Source: an uncultured Clostridium sp. (lineage in GTDB: Bacteria > Bacillota > Clostridia > TANB77 > CAG-465). From it: a stretch of DNA of 16,002 bases. Positions 7,203 to 12,871 of the stretch are shown piece by piece. The notes beneath the pieces were generated by a model. That model saw nothing but the letters and a program-made list of their open reading frames with translations, did not search any database and had not been told where the DNA came from. The DNA lies in the NCBI GenBank assembly GCA_900553785.1, contig USES01000023.1, positions 1 through 16,002 on the forward strand, written 5' to 3'. The stretch's first letter is position 1. Each line of letters begins with the position of its first letter. A program made the position numbers and the translations under genes.

Positions 7203-7551
7203 AGCAAAAGAAAACCGCCAGTAATAACTGGCGGAAAGAGGAAAAGAGGAAAACGAGAAAGGTTAGGAGGTTGGTTATCTCGTGCAATTGGTGATGGAGC
7301 AACATAGACGTTTTACGTGTAAACAACATGATGTTTACCGTATAAAGAATACCGGTTTGTTAAATACTAACTCACAATTAGTATTTTTCGAAGTGAACAA
7401 CTATTTGATTCGTATACAGAACTTATTCCTCTCATCTGTTGCCGCTAAAGCAACTCCTCTTTTTAAATTTATTTCAAAGCCTCAAAGAGACTTTAAAACC
7501 AAAATAAAACCAAACAACAATAATCATGTCATAATACAAAATAACGAATAC
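7203..7551 (-). ncRNA. Candidate stand-alone structured non-coding RNA, about 345 nt
   Basis: No protein is credible here, yet the minus strand carries a full transcription unit: promoter TTGACA-17-TAAAAT (7558-7586), terminator (7205-7234), and dense pairing between them. Predicted long-range stems are AAAGAGGA (7455-7462) with TCCTCTTT (7235-7242) and, nested inside, AGAGGAA with TTCCTCT (7426-7432 with 7245-7251). Local hairpins are GTTGC/GCAAC (7438-7454), the 9-bp AAATACTAA/TTAGTATTT (7362-7386), ACCGGTAT/TATACGGT near 7340-7355, GTAAACA/TGTTTAC near 7320-7340, and ACGAGA/TCTCGT (7253-7283), whose 19-base loop is C-rich and contains CCTCC. I see no RNase P, tmRNA, SRP or 6S landmarks and no T-box sequence. 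The raiA motif of Firmicutes is one family to test, but I cannot confirm it by eye. Confidence 0.7.
7205..7234 (-). terminator. Intrinsic terminator of the candidate ncRNA
   Basis: A perfect 8-bp GC-rich stem, CCGCCAGT / ACTGGCGG (7215-7222 and 7227-7234), with a 4-base loop. It is followed on the minus strand by TTTTCTTTT. It sits about 90 bases upstream of the cysS ATG and upstream of the cysS promoter. Confidence 0.85.
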
Positions 7552-7557
7552 ATTATT

Positions 7558-7586
7558 ATTTTAACTCGCAAGCCGACATTTGTCAA
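7558..7586 (-). promoter_or_regulatory. Sigma-A promoter of the candidate ncRNA
   Basis: Perfect -35 TTGACA (7581-7586), 17 bases, then -10 TAAAAT (7558-7563) on the minus strand. This predicts a start near 7551. It is among the strongest promoters in the window by consensus match. Confidence 0.8.
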
Positions 7587-7633
7587 CATTTTTTCCGCAA
7601 ATAATAAAATTTAGTTAATTTTTACCATATGTT

Positions 7634-7657
7634 AAAAAAAGAGGCATTGCGCCTCTT
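7634..7657 (-). terminator. Intrinsic terminator of the pilin-like adhesin gene
   Basis: AAGAGGC / GCCTCTT (7639-7645 and 7651-7657) with a 5-base loop, then seven T on the minus strand. It lies 7 bases beyond the gene's stop codon. Stem and loop nearly match the HAD-gene terminator at 9151-9178. Confidence 0.85.
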
Positions 7658-7664
7658 ATATAAT

Positions 7665-8865
7665 TTAATTAAACAACTTTCCACCATTATCAACAGTAGC
7701 TGTTCCGCGATTTTCATTTGAACCACTTTCTGCTCCAGACTTAACCTTTGTTATAAAAGCATCAGTTGCACTATCATCAACAGCAAATATGGCTCCTGCT
7801 GTAGTCGTTCCGTGAATAGTTCCATAATTATAACTTTTAGATATTATCCCTCCATATTGTGGGTCATATGAATTAAACGTTATAGAAACAATTCCTGCTG
7901 CATATTTACCAGTTACATTTCCTTTATTCTGACAATTTTCGAAAAATGTATTTTCAGTATCACAGCTAATACCAGCTGCATAGCCTGATACACAAGTAAC
8001 AGTTCCTGTATTTGAACATCCACTTGGTGCTACATATCTAGTAATGCCTACTACTCCTCCTGCATATTTAGTACCGGTTACGCTAACTCCAATATTACTT
8101 AAATTCGCAACATCAATATAATTCAATGAACCAGCACTAGCCTTACCCGCCACAGCACCTGCATTTTGTCCTGCAACAGTTCCACCTGACACAATTACAT
8201 TTTTTATACCCGCAGTAGGAACTGCTCCATCACTTCCGCCACTCTCCACTTAGATTTACACAACCAAATAAACCAGCATATTCTCTCGTACCAGTAACAT
8301 TTAAGTTATATACTGTATAACCATTACCATCAAAAAAGCTATCAAATCTACTAACACCTATAGGAGTCCATTCTCTGTTAGCCAAATCTATATCAGATAC
8401 TAAAATATATTTAACTCCATTTTTGGATTTTCCTGCATTAGCTATACTTGCAAGGTAAGCAAGTTCTGCTCCTGTAGATATCTGGTATGGATCATCTTCT
8501 GTACCACTTCCTACTGCAAAAGATGTGGCTACTGTACCATCCCAAACATTTAATTTGCTGATTTTTACTACTCCACTTACTACTGAAACATTATAACCAT
8601 CAGGCACATCACTACTTGAAAAACCATATGGTTCTAAATCCGCAATATTGGTTAATTCATCTGAACTATGTTCAAGTTTCCAATTAGCGTACGCCACACT
8701 AGCTTTCTCCTCCGCAGATTTCAAGTTATTTTTTTCAACAGCATCATTTGCCTTATTTATTATATTTGTATTAGACAATGTTATGATTACTGTTGCTGCT
8801 AGTATTGCCATAACTATTATTGTTATTACAAGTACAATAAGCGATATCGCATTTTTCTTTCTCAT
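7665..8865 (-). pseudogene. Pilin-like surface protein with GLUG-type adhesin region, broken by a frameshift
   Basis: Two overlapping frames form one protein of about 400 residues. The first (8230-8865) starts with a prepilin-like leader and helix, MRKKNAISLIVLVITIIVMA, lacking the usual Glu5 of type IV pilins. It then has a helical stretch and a beta-rich region typical of GLUG-containing surface proteins (GAELAYLASIANAGKSKNGV, WTPIG, FFDGNGYTVYNLNVTGTREY, AGLFG). It stops at 8230, while the second frame continues the theme without a break (GTKYAGGVVGI, GYAAGISC, GKYAAGIVSI, TTAGAIFAV) to 7665. Removing one base around 8240-8247 joins the two as NLSG-SGGSDGAV. GGAGGAAT precedes the ATG. Likely role: a pseudopilin-anchored surface adhesin. 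Real mutation, programmed shift or sequencing error are all possible. Confidence 0.75.
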
Positions 8866-8951
8866 TTTTAATATTCCTCCTATTCTTTTGTTTTTAAAAT
8901 ACAGTTGTAAAACAAATGCTCACAAAAAGACCTATGACTTACACGCACTTT

Positions 8952-9050
8952 TTAACGTATCAAAACATAAGCCAATCTTATTTGGTCTTGAAAATAACTA
9001 TTTAGACTTTTTTGTCCTCTCCCAGTTATATTATTTTCCATTAGCTTCAT
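8952..9050 (-). CDS. Possible small protein of 32 residues
   Basis: An ATG at 9050 follows GAGGAG (9058-9063) with ideal 7-base spacing and lies behind a good promoter (9076-9104). The ORF reads MKLMENNITGRGQKSLNSYF and continues with a short mixed segment ending LAYVLIR before TAA at 8952-8954. I do not recognise it. It may be a small protein, a leader peptide for the adhesin gene that begins 86 bases later, or a chance ORF. Its signals are better than its sequence, which shows no clear domain, signal or membrane segment. Confidence 0.35.
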   Translation of the reverse strand: MKLMENNITGRGQKSLNSYFQDQIRLAYVLIR

Positions 9051-9075
9051 TTATTTTCTCCTCTATTTCATAAAT

Positions 9076-9104
9076 ATTCTATACTAAAACTTTACTGTTT
9101 GCAA
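9076..9104 (-). promoter_or_regulatory. Candidate promoter for the small ORF and pilin-like gene
   Basis: Minus-strand TTGCAA (9099-9104), 17 bases, TAGAAT (9076-9081). The predicted start is just ahead of the GAGGAG of the small ORF. No better promoter is seen closer to the adhesin ATG at 8865, so both genes may be read from here. Confidence 0.55.
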
Positions 9105-9120
9105 TAGTATAGTTTTAAAA

Positions 9121-9143
9121 GTTGCATTTGTTGCAATGTTGCA
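9121..9143 (-). repeat. Three TGCAAC hexamers upstream of the 9076-9104 promoter
   Basis: GTTGCA (TGCAAC on the minus strand) occurs at 9121-9126, 9130-9135 and 9138-9143. These are spaced 9 and 8 bases apart and end about 16 bases before the -35 element, which itself reads TTGCAA. The layout is that of a possible activator binding site; no regulator is identified. Confidence 0.4.
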
Positions 9144-9150
9144 AAACGTA

Positions 9151-9178
9151 AAAAAGAAAAAGAGGCATTACGCCTCTT
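9151..9178 (-). terminator. Intrinsic terminator of the HAD phosphatase gene
   Basis: AAGAGGC / GCCTCTT (9160-9166 and 9172-9178) with a 5-base loop, then TTTCTTTTT on the minus strand. The first arm overlaps the gene's TAA stop at 9177-9179. Confidence 0.85.
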
Positions 9179-9845
9179 ATAAATATTGTTTTAGTTCAAT
9201 TAAACTTTGTAGTTCTTTATCCGGCATGGCCAACTTCTTTGATTCATCTTTTAAATGTATACCAAATGTATAAATTCCTATTTCTTTAGCTGGAATAATA
9301 TCATGTAATATATTATTACCTATCATTACGTTTTCTTCTGGCTGAGTATTTGCCAAAGCCCTATAAAAAGCTCTTTTATCTGGCTTGGCATAATAATCAT
9401 CCCACGTGTAAACTCTTTCAAAATAATCTGAAAGTCCTTGTAACTTAAGACTATTTGCTTGTTCTGCTTGAAATCCATTGGTAAGTATACACAAATAGTA
9501 TCCTCTTTGTTTTAAGTATTCTAAAACTTCCTCTGTACCTTCTATTACCAAGTTAAGTTTTTCTTCTTTATATTTTTCAGCTTCAAAGAACTCAACAAGC
9601 CCCATTCCATTTTGCCAAATAAGTGGTATAGAGTTAAAAATGCACGATTCAATTTTTCTTCTAGTGATTTTTCCTCTTGGTAACCATTTTCCCATTTCTG
9701 TATAAAATGAAGAAAATTGTCTATGAAATTCGTCATTGTAGCTCAATCCCAAATACTCTGCCATATACATAAGTTCTTTTTTAGTGTCATGCCGTATTAA
9801 AGTATCATCATAATCAAAAATGATTCTCCATTTTTTGTCTTTCAT
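9177..9845 (-). CDS. HAD-superfamily hydrolase (small-molecule phosphatase, probably nucleotidase/phosphoglycolate type)
   Basis: The protein has 222 residues from the chosen start. It is a cytosolic Mg-dependent phosphatase of the haloacid dehalogenase superfamily. Motif I is FDYDDTL, with nucleophile D11 and acid/base D13. A helical C1-type cap covers about 18-95. Motif II is ILTNG, the motif III lysine is in KPDKRAF, and motif IV reads MIGNNILHDI. The usual first aspartate of motif IV (GDxxxxD) is asparagine here, with the second aspartate kept. The substrate cannot be read; YjjG-like nucleotidases are the closest type I know. An in-frame ATG at 9860 lacks a ribosome binding site, while the ATG at 9845 has GGGGGA seven bases upstream. 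Own promoter (9896-9924) and terminator: a single-gene unit. Confidence 0.85.
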   Translation of the reverse strand: MKDKKWRIIFDYDDTLIRHDTKKELMYMAEYLGLSYNDEFHRQFSSFYTEMGKWLPRGKITRRKIESCIFNSIPLIWQNGMGLVEFFEAEKYKEEKLNLVIEGTEEVLEYLKQRGYYLCILTNGFQAEQANSLKLQGLSDYFERVYTWDDYYAKPDKRAFYRALANTQPEENVMIGNNILHDIIPAKEIGIYTFGIHLKDESKKLAMPDKELQSLIELKQYL

Positions 9846-9895
9846 ATTAAAATCCCCCATTATAAATTTTTATAAGAGTTTCAATGTTTTGGTAT

Positions 9896-9924
9896 ATTAT
9901 ACTATTATTTATGCGAATTTTCAA
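9896..9924 (-). promoter_or_regulatory. Sigma-A promoter of the HAD gene
   Basis: Minus-strand TTGAAA (9919-9924), 17 bases, TATAAT (9896-9901), about 50 bases before the chosen ATG at 9845. The predicted start lies upstream of both possible ATGs. Confidence 0.75.
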
Positions 9925-9937
9925 TATATTATTACGC

Positions 9938-10468
9938 CTAGCTAAATGCGCTTATAATTGCATTCCAAAGTACTTTAAGCAAATTGAATCCTGTTGATTT
10001 ATATATTCCAACACTTGCAGCAATCACTATACATATAGTCATCACAATTTTAACTAATCTTTCTTTTCCAAGCAACTTTGTTATATATTTAGCGTTATTC
10101 ATATAAGTAGTCTGTTCATCAGGCACATATTCTCTAGAATAATGTATATCTTCACACTCATCTTCGTATTCTTCTGTTACTTTATTGTTCTTCAAGGTAC
10201 TTTTTAAAATATTATTTTCCTCTTTAAGGAATGAGATTTCATCTTTTTCTTCTTGTTCTAATAACTCATCATATTTTTTTCTCTTAACGTCGTTATTTAA
10301 AACTTCATATGCTTCATTAATCTCTTTTAGTCTCTCCTCCGCCAACTCTTTTTCGGGTCCTTGAAATAAATCCGGATGATTTTCTTTAATATGTAATTTA
10401 TATACTCCTTTTATAATTTTGTTAGAAGCCTTCTTATCCACCTCAAGTATCTTGTAATAATTTTTCAT
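9938..10468 (-). CDS. Membrane-anchored J-domain (DnaJ-like) co-chaperone
   Basis: The protein has 176 residues. Residues 1-70 form a J domain (YYKILEVDKKASNKIIKGVY, the HPD motif at 31-33, then ERLKEINEAYEVLNND and KRKKYDELL). This domain stimulates the ATPase of an Hsp70. Residues 70-100 are strongly charged and probably coiled coil. Residues 101-130 are acidic and likely unstructured. One membrane helix lies at about 138-156 (LVKIVMTICIVIAASVGIY), followed by an amphipathic tail. There is no Gly/Phe region, zinc finger or client-binding domain, so it is not DnaJ itself. It probably recruits DnaK to the inner face of the membrane with the J domain in the cytosol. GGGAG lies 11 bases before the ATG. 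It stands alone, with no dnaK nearby. Confidence 0.88.
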   Translation of the reverse strand: MKNYYKILEVDKKASNKIIKGVYKLHIKENHPDLFQGPEKELAEERLKEINEAYEVLNNDVKRKKYDELLEQEEKDEISFLKEENNILKSTLKNNKVTEEYEDECEDIHYSREYVPDEQTTYMNNAKYITKLLGKERLVKIVMTICIVIAASVGIYKSTGFNLLKVLWNAIISAFS

Positions 10469-10493
10469 AAAACACGTTTCTCCCTTAGATTTA

Positions 10494-10505
10494 GTAATAT
10501 ATTAC
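10494..10505. promoter_or_regulatory. Perfect 12-bp palindrome in the dnaJ-like gene leader
   Basis: GTAATATATTAC is a perfect palindrome about 25 bases before the J-domain gene's ATG. It overlaps a weak -10-like TAATAT (10499-10504), which would pair with TTGTTT (10521-10526) at 16-base spacing. It could be an operator, but AT-rich palindromes arise easily by chance. Confidence 0.3.
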
Positions 10506-10517
10506 CACAAAAAGTAC

Positions 10518-10545
10518 AAAAAACAAACCCAATACCTTGAGTTTG
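10518..10545 (-). terminator. Intrinsic terminator of the SpoVM-like operon
   Basis: A 9-bp stem, CAAACTCAA / TTGGGTTTG on the minus strand (10524-10532 with 10537-10545, one G-T pair), with loop GGTA and six T. It begins 13 bases after the stop of the 22-residue peptide. Confidence 0.88.
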
Positions 10546-10558
10546 TTTGAAATATGTA

Positions 10559-10627
10559 TTAAATTTTGAACATCTTTTTTAAAACAAATCTAATGAATCC
10601 CTTTGGTTTTAAAACAACTATTCTCAT
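10559..10627 (-). CDS. SpoVM-like 22-residue amphipathic peptide
   Basis: The peptide has 22 residues, starting MRIVVLKPKGFIRF and ending KKMFKI. SpoVM of Bacillus is a 26-residue amphipathic helix (MKFYTIKLPKFLGG...) that marks the convex outer forespore membrane and anchors the coat protein SpoIVA. The present peptide shares the basic N-terminus, the short beta-branched run, the K-P-K with its key proline followed by an aromatic/aliphatic residue, and an amphipathic C-terminal half rich in lysine. AGGGGGA lies 6 bases before the ATG. The ATG follows the TAG of the upstream small membrane gene by 11 bases, and a strong terminator follows, so this is a real transcription unit. The same frame runs on upstream as a 77-codon ORF, but that part shadows the membrane gene. 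Identity rests on pattern over a very short sequence. Confidence 0.5.
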   Translation of the reverse strand: MRIVVLKPKGFIRFVLKKMFKI

Positions 10628-10638
10628 CAAAATTCCCC

Positions 10639-10792
10639 CTAACAAAATAGCCAGATAAATCCAAATATCATCATTACCCCGGCTACTATTATTACCCAAA
10701 GCCATAAGGGTAAAAATAACGCAACTACGGCTCCTATACCAAATGCTATTAAAAATAGTCCTATAGTCTTTCTGAAAGCTCCGTATAAACAT
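10639..10792 (-). pseudogene. Small two-helix membrane protein with a frameshift near its start
   Basis: The frame ending with TAG at 10639-10641 encodes an obvious membrane hairpin. After basic residues FRKT comes IGLFLIAFGIGAVVALF, then LPLWLW, then VIIVAGVMMIFGFIWLFC. This frame has no ATG, GTG or TTG start before its hydrophobic part. The ATG with a good ribosome binding site (AGGGGGAG) at 10792 is in another frame and reads MFIRSF before leaving the hydrophobic sequence. Deleting one base near 10766-10775 joins them into a protein of about 50 residues, MFIRSF-RKTIGLF and onward. It is probably cotranscribed and translationally coupled with the SpoVM-like peptide. I do not know a function. 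The break may be a true mutation or a sequence error. Confidence 0.5.
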
Positions 10793-10823
10793 ATCTCTCC
10801 CCCTAGACTTATTTTACAGTTTA

Positions 10824-10852
10824 TTGTACAATATATCTTGTAAACTTAATAT
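10824..10852 (+). promoter_or_regulatory. Candidate promoter of nth
   Basis: TTGTAC (10824-10829), 17 bases, TAATAT (10847-10852) on the plus strand, about 50 bases before the nth start. The 100-base gap is shared with the divergent two-helix/SpoVM-like operon, for which I see no convincing sigma-A promoter. Confidence 0.45.
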
Positions 10853-10900
10853 ATACTATGTTTAAATAATAGTTTTGTTACAGATAAGGAGATAATGTGT

Positions 10901-11551
10901 ATGAGGAGTAAATTATTAAGTTCTGATGATATAACTATTGTGTTAGATACACTAAACAAAATGTACCCTACACCTCAATGTGGTCTTAACTACTCAACTC
11001 CATTCGAACTTATGCTGTCACTAATTCTTGCAGCACAATGTACTGATGAACGAGTAAACGTTATAAGGCCAAAATTAACCGAAAAATACCCTACACCTCA
11101 AGCTATTGTACAAGCTGGCGTAGGAAATGTATATGAAATAATTAGATCTTGTAGTTTTCCAAATAATAAAGCACGCCACATAGTGGATGCTTGCCAAGTC
11201 TTAATTACAAACTTTAATAGTGAAGTTCCCCATTCAATGCAAGAGTTAACTACGATACCAGGAATAGGCAGAAAAAGTGCTAACATTATATTAAACGAAT
11301 GTTTTAAAATAACAGAAGGTATTGCTGTAGACACTCATGTAACTAGACTTTCTAAAAAAATCGGATTTACTAACAGTGATGACGTCAAGATTATTGAAAA
11401 AGACTTAATGAGAAAAATTCCTAAAAGTATGTGGAAAGATATAAATCATATACTTGTAATGCATGGAAAAACTATATGTGTTGCAAGGAATCCAAAATGT
11501 GATATATGCGAACTTAATACTATGTGCAGAGCAAAGAAAGCAAAGGGTTAA
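10901..11551 (+). CDS. nth: Endonuclease III (DNA glycosylase/AP lyase)
   Basis: The protein has 216 residues, the normal length. It removes oxidised pyrimidines and nicks the abasic site in base excision repair. The helix-hairpin-helix IPGIGRKSANII carries the catalytic lysine (K125), and VDTH carries the catalytic aspartate (D144). The C-terminal cluster loop C193-x6-C200-x2-C203-x5-C209 binds a [4Fe-4S] cluster. Start choice: AAGGAG at 10886-10891 is 9 bases from the ATG at 10901 but only 3 from an in-frame ATG at 10895, so the later start is more likely. It is the only clear plus-strand gene. It diverges from the SpoVM-like operon and converges on the surface operon across a shared terminator. 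Confidence 0.96.
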   Translation: MRSKLLSSDDITIVLDTLNKMYPTPQCGLNYSTPFELMLSLILAAQCTDERVNVIRPKLTEKYPTPQAIVQAGVGNVYEIIRSCSFPNNKARHIVDACQVLITNFNSEVPHSMQELTTIPGIGRKSANIILNECFKITEGIAVDTHVTRLSKKIGFTNSDDVKIIEKDLMRKIPKSMWKDINHILVMHGKTICVARNPKCDICELNTMCRAKKAKG

Positions 11552-11570
11552 AATTCCCTTTGCTTTCTTT
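11533..11570. terminator. Bidirectional intrinsic terminator between nth and the surface operon
   Basis: A perfect 15-bp inverted repeat, AAAGAAAGCAAAGGG (11533-11547) with CCCTTTGCTTTCTTT (11556-11570), loop of 8 bases. Both arms end in A/T-rich tracts, so it can stop transcription from both sides. The nth TAA stop (11549-11551) is in the loop, and the minus-strand gene stops at 11573-11575. Confidence 0.85.
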
Positions 11571-11572
11571 CA

Positions 11573-12862
11573 TTATTCTTCATTGTTATTGTCTTTAATG
11601 TCACTATTTTCTTCTTGCATTTCTTTATTTTTTCCTCTTCTTTTCTCAGCCCTGTCATCTTTAACATCTGGCTCTACAAAATCTAAAGAATCATTCTCTT
11701 TATTTTTGTCTCTTAATTGGAAAAATAAATATAATATTTCAAAAAACTCAACTACTGCAAGAATATATACTAATATTAACAATTGAGTTTCAGAATCTTC
11801 TTTTATTTTACCTGAAATATATTCACCATTTGTAGTTGCTAAATTATTTTGGTCTTCAACTTTATCAGGTTCGCTATCATCTTTTTTAGTCTCCAACTTA
11901 TTTACACTTAATGTATATTCTTTTGTTGTCTTTTTATCTTCAGCAGTAACTAGTATTTTAATTTCATTTAAACCGACTTTTAAGTTTTCGTTTCCTTTAA
12001 TTTCAAACGTAGCATTTTGGTTTTCAGGGAAAACGGATATATCTAAGCTATTTATATCACCTTCAATGTCCTCTAATTCATATGTCATTGTTTCTCTAGA
12101 AAACTCTGTTTTAAATTTAACATTACCAACTATTATATTTTTAAGATATGCATTTGCTTTCTCAGGATTATCTGCCTTTGTAACTATAATTTTATATGTT
12201 CTAGTAGTTCCATTTTCAGCGGTTACAGTAACATATATATTGTTATCTCCATTTTTTAAATTTGTATTACCACTTACACTATATTTAGCTTTGCTGTGAT
12301 TAGTAGATGCTGTCACTCTAATGCTATCTATATTATTTCCAACAGATAACGTGTATGTATATGTATATCTGCTAAAAGAAGGAGATAAACCTTCTATATC
12401 TAGCTTCAACGCTTTAAGCGTAGCATCACCAGATTTAACATATGTTTGATTTCCACCACTATTGCTACCATTATTGTTTCCACCAGATGTATTATTTTGC
12501 TCTTTAGCTTTCACTGTTATAGTTGTACTACCGCTTACTGATGTGTTTGCATCAGTAACCCCATCTGTTATATCTCCAGATATTTTAACCGTATAGGTTC
12601 CGGCTTTTGAAGTATCTATTGTGTATTGCTTAGTTGTTGTTTGATTTTCTCCATCACTGTTAAATCCAACTATTTTGTCGTTAGCAGCGCCTGAAACTGA
12701 AACGTTCCAAGCAGCTGCATTTACTGTAACCGTAACTGTTACAGTATCTCCAACTGTAGCCGACGTTTTACTTGAAGATATACTAGCATTTGCGGCATAA
12801 ACTCCAGTAAAACAAAATACCATCAATAAAACTGTAAATATACTAAATATATATTTTTTCAT
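11573..12862 (-). CDS. Membrane-anchored surface protein with Ig-like and cadherin-like beta-sandwich domains
   Basis: The protein has 429 residues and is exported by a signal peptide at 1-23 (MKKYIFSIFTVLLMVFCFTG, cleavage near VYA). Order: an Ig-like beta-sandwich at about 25-118 (SKTSATVGDTVTVTVTV ... TTITVK); a Gly/Asn/Ser linker at 122-140; two repeats like cadherin-like beta-sandwich domains at about 145-230 (ALKLDIEGLSPSFSRYTYTY ... TRTYKIIVTK) and 235-322 (NAYLKNIIVGNVKF ... TTKEYTLSVNK); an acidic spacer; one membrane helix at 361-383; and a highly charged cytosolic tail of about 45 residues. It has no LPXTG or catalytic motif, so a binding or scaffold role is inferred. GAGGTG before the ATG overlaps the TAG of the upstream autolysin gene, 9 bases away. 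It is therefore probably coupled to, and a partner of, that enzyme. Confidence 0.85.
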   Translation of the reverse strand: MKKYIFSIFTVLLMVFCFTGVYAANASISSSKTSATVGDTVTVTVTVNAAAWNVSVSGAANDKIVGFNSDGENQTTTKQYTIDTSKAGTYTVKISGDITDGVTDANTSVSGSTTITVKAKEQNNTSGGNNNGSNSGGNQTYVKSGDATLKALKLDIEGLSPSFSRYTYTYTLSVGNNIDSIRVTASTNHSKAKYSVSGNTNLKNGDNNIYVTVTAENGTTRTYKIIVTKADNPEKANAYLKNIIVGNVKFKTEFSRETMTYELEDIEGDINSLDISVFPENQNATFEIKGNENLKVGLNEIKILVTAEDKKTTKEYTLSVNKLETKKDDSEPDKVEDQNNLATTNGEYISGKIKEDSETQLLILVYILAVVEFFEILYLFFQLRDKNKENDSLDFVEPDVKDDRAEKRRGKNKEMQEENSDIKDNNNEE

Positions 12863-12871
12863 ATTTCACCT

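Noticed and set aside
7203..7551. T-box riboswitch controlling cysS
   Set aside because: Position before a tRNA synthetase suggests it, but the conserved T-box sequence and an antiterminator are absent, and cysS has its own promoter after the terminator.
7282..7614. Plus-strand ORF of 110 codons upstream of cysS with a GTG start and an AGGAGG nearby
   Set aside because: The translation has no domain or protein-like pattern, and the AGGAGG is the complement of the C-rich loop of the candidate RNA. The minus-strand promoter, stems and terminator explain the region better.
10559..10792. Single 77-residue protein
   Set aside because: The first two thirds are out of frame with an evident two-helix membrane protein that ends in TAG at 10639. 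Only the last 22 codons have their own ribosome binding site and look like a protein.
10793..10860. Sigma-E or other sporulation promoter for the SpoVM-like operon
   Set aside because: An ATATATT followed by an A-rich stretch is present, but the -10 does not match the sigma-E consensus and no sigma-A pair fits either. The promoter cannot be assigned by eye.
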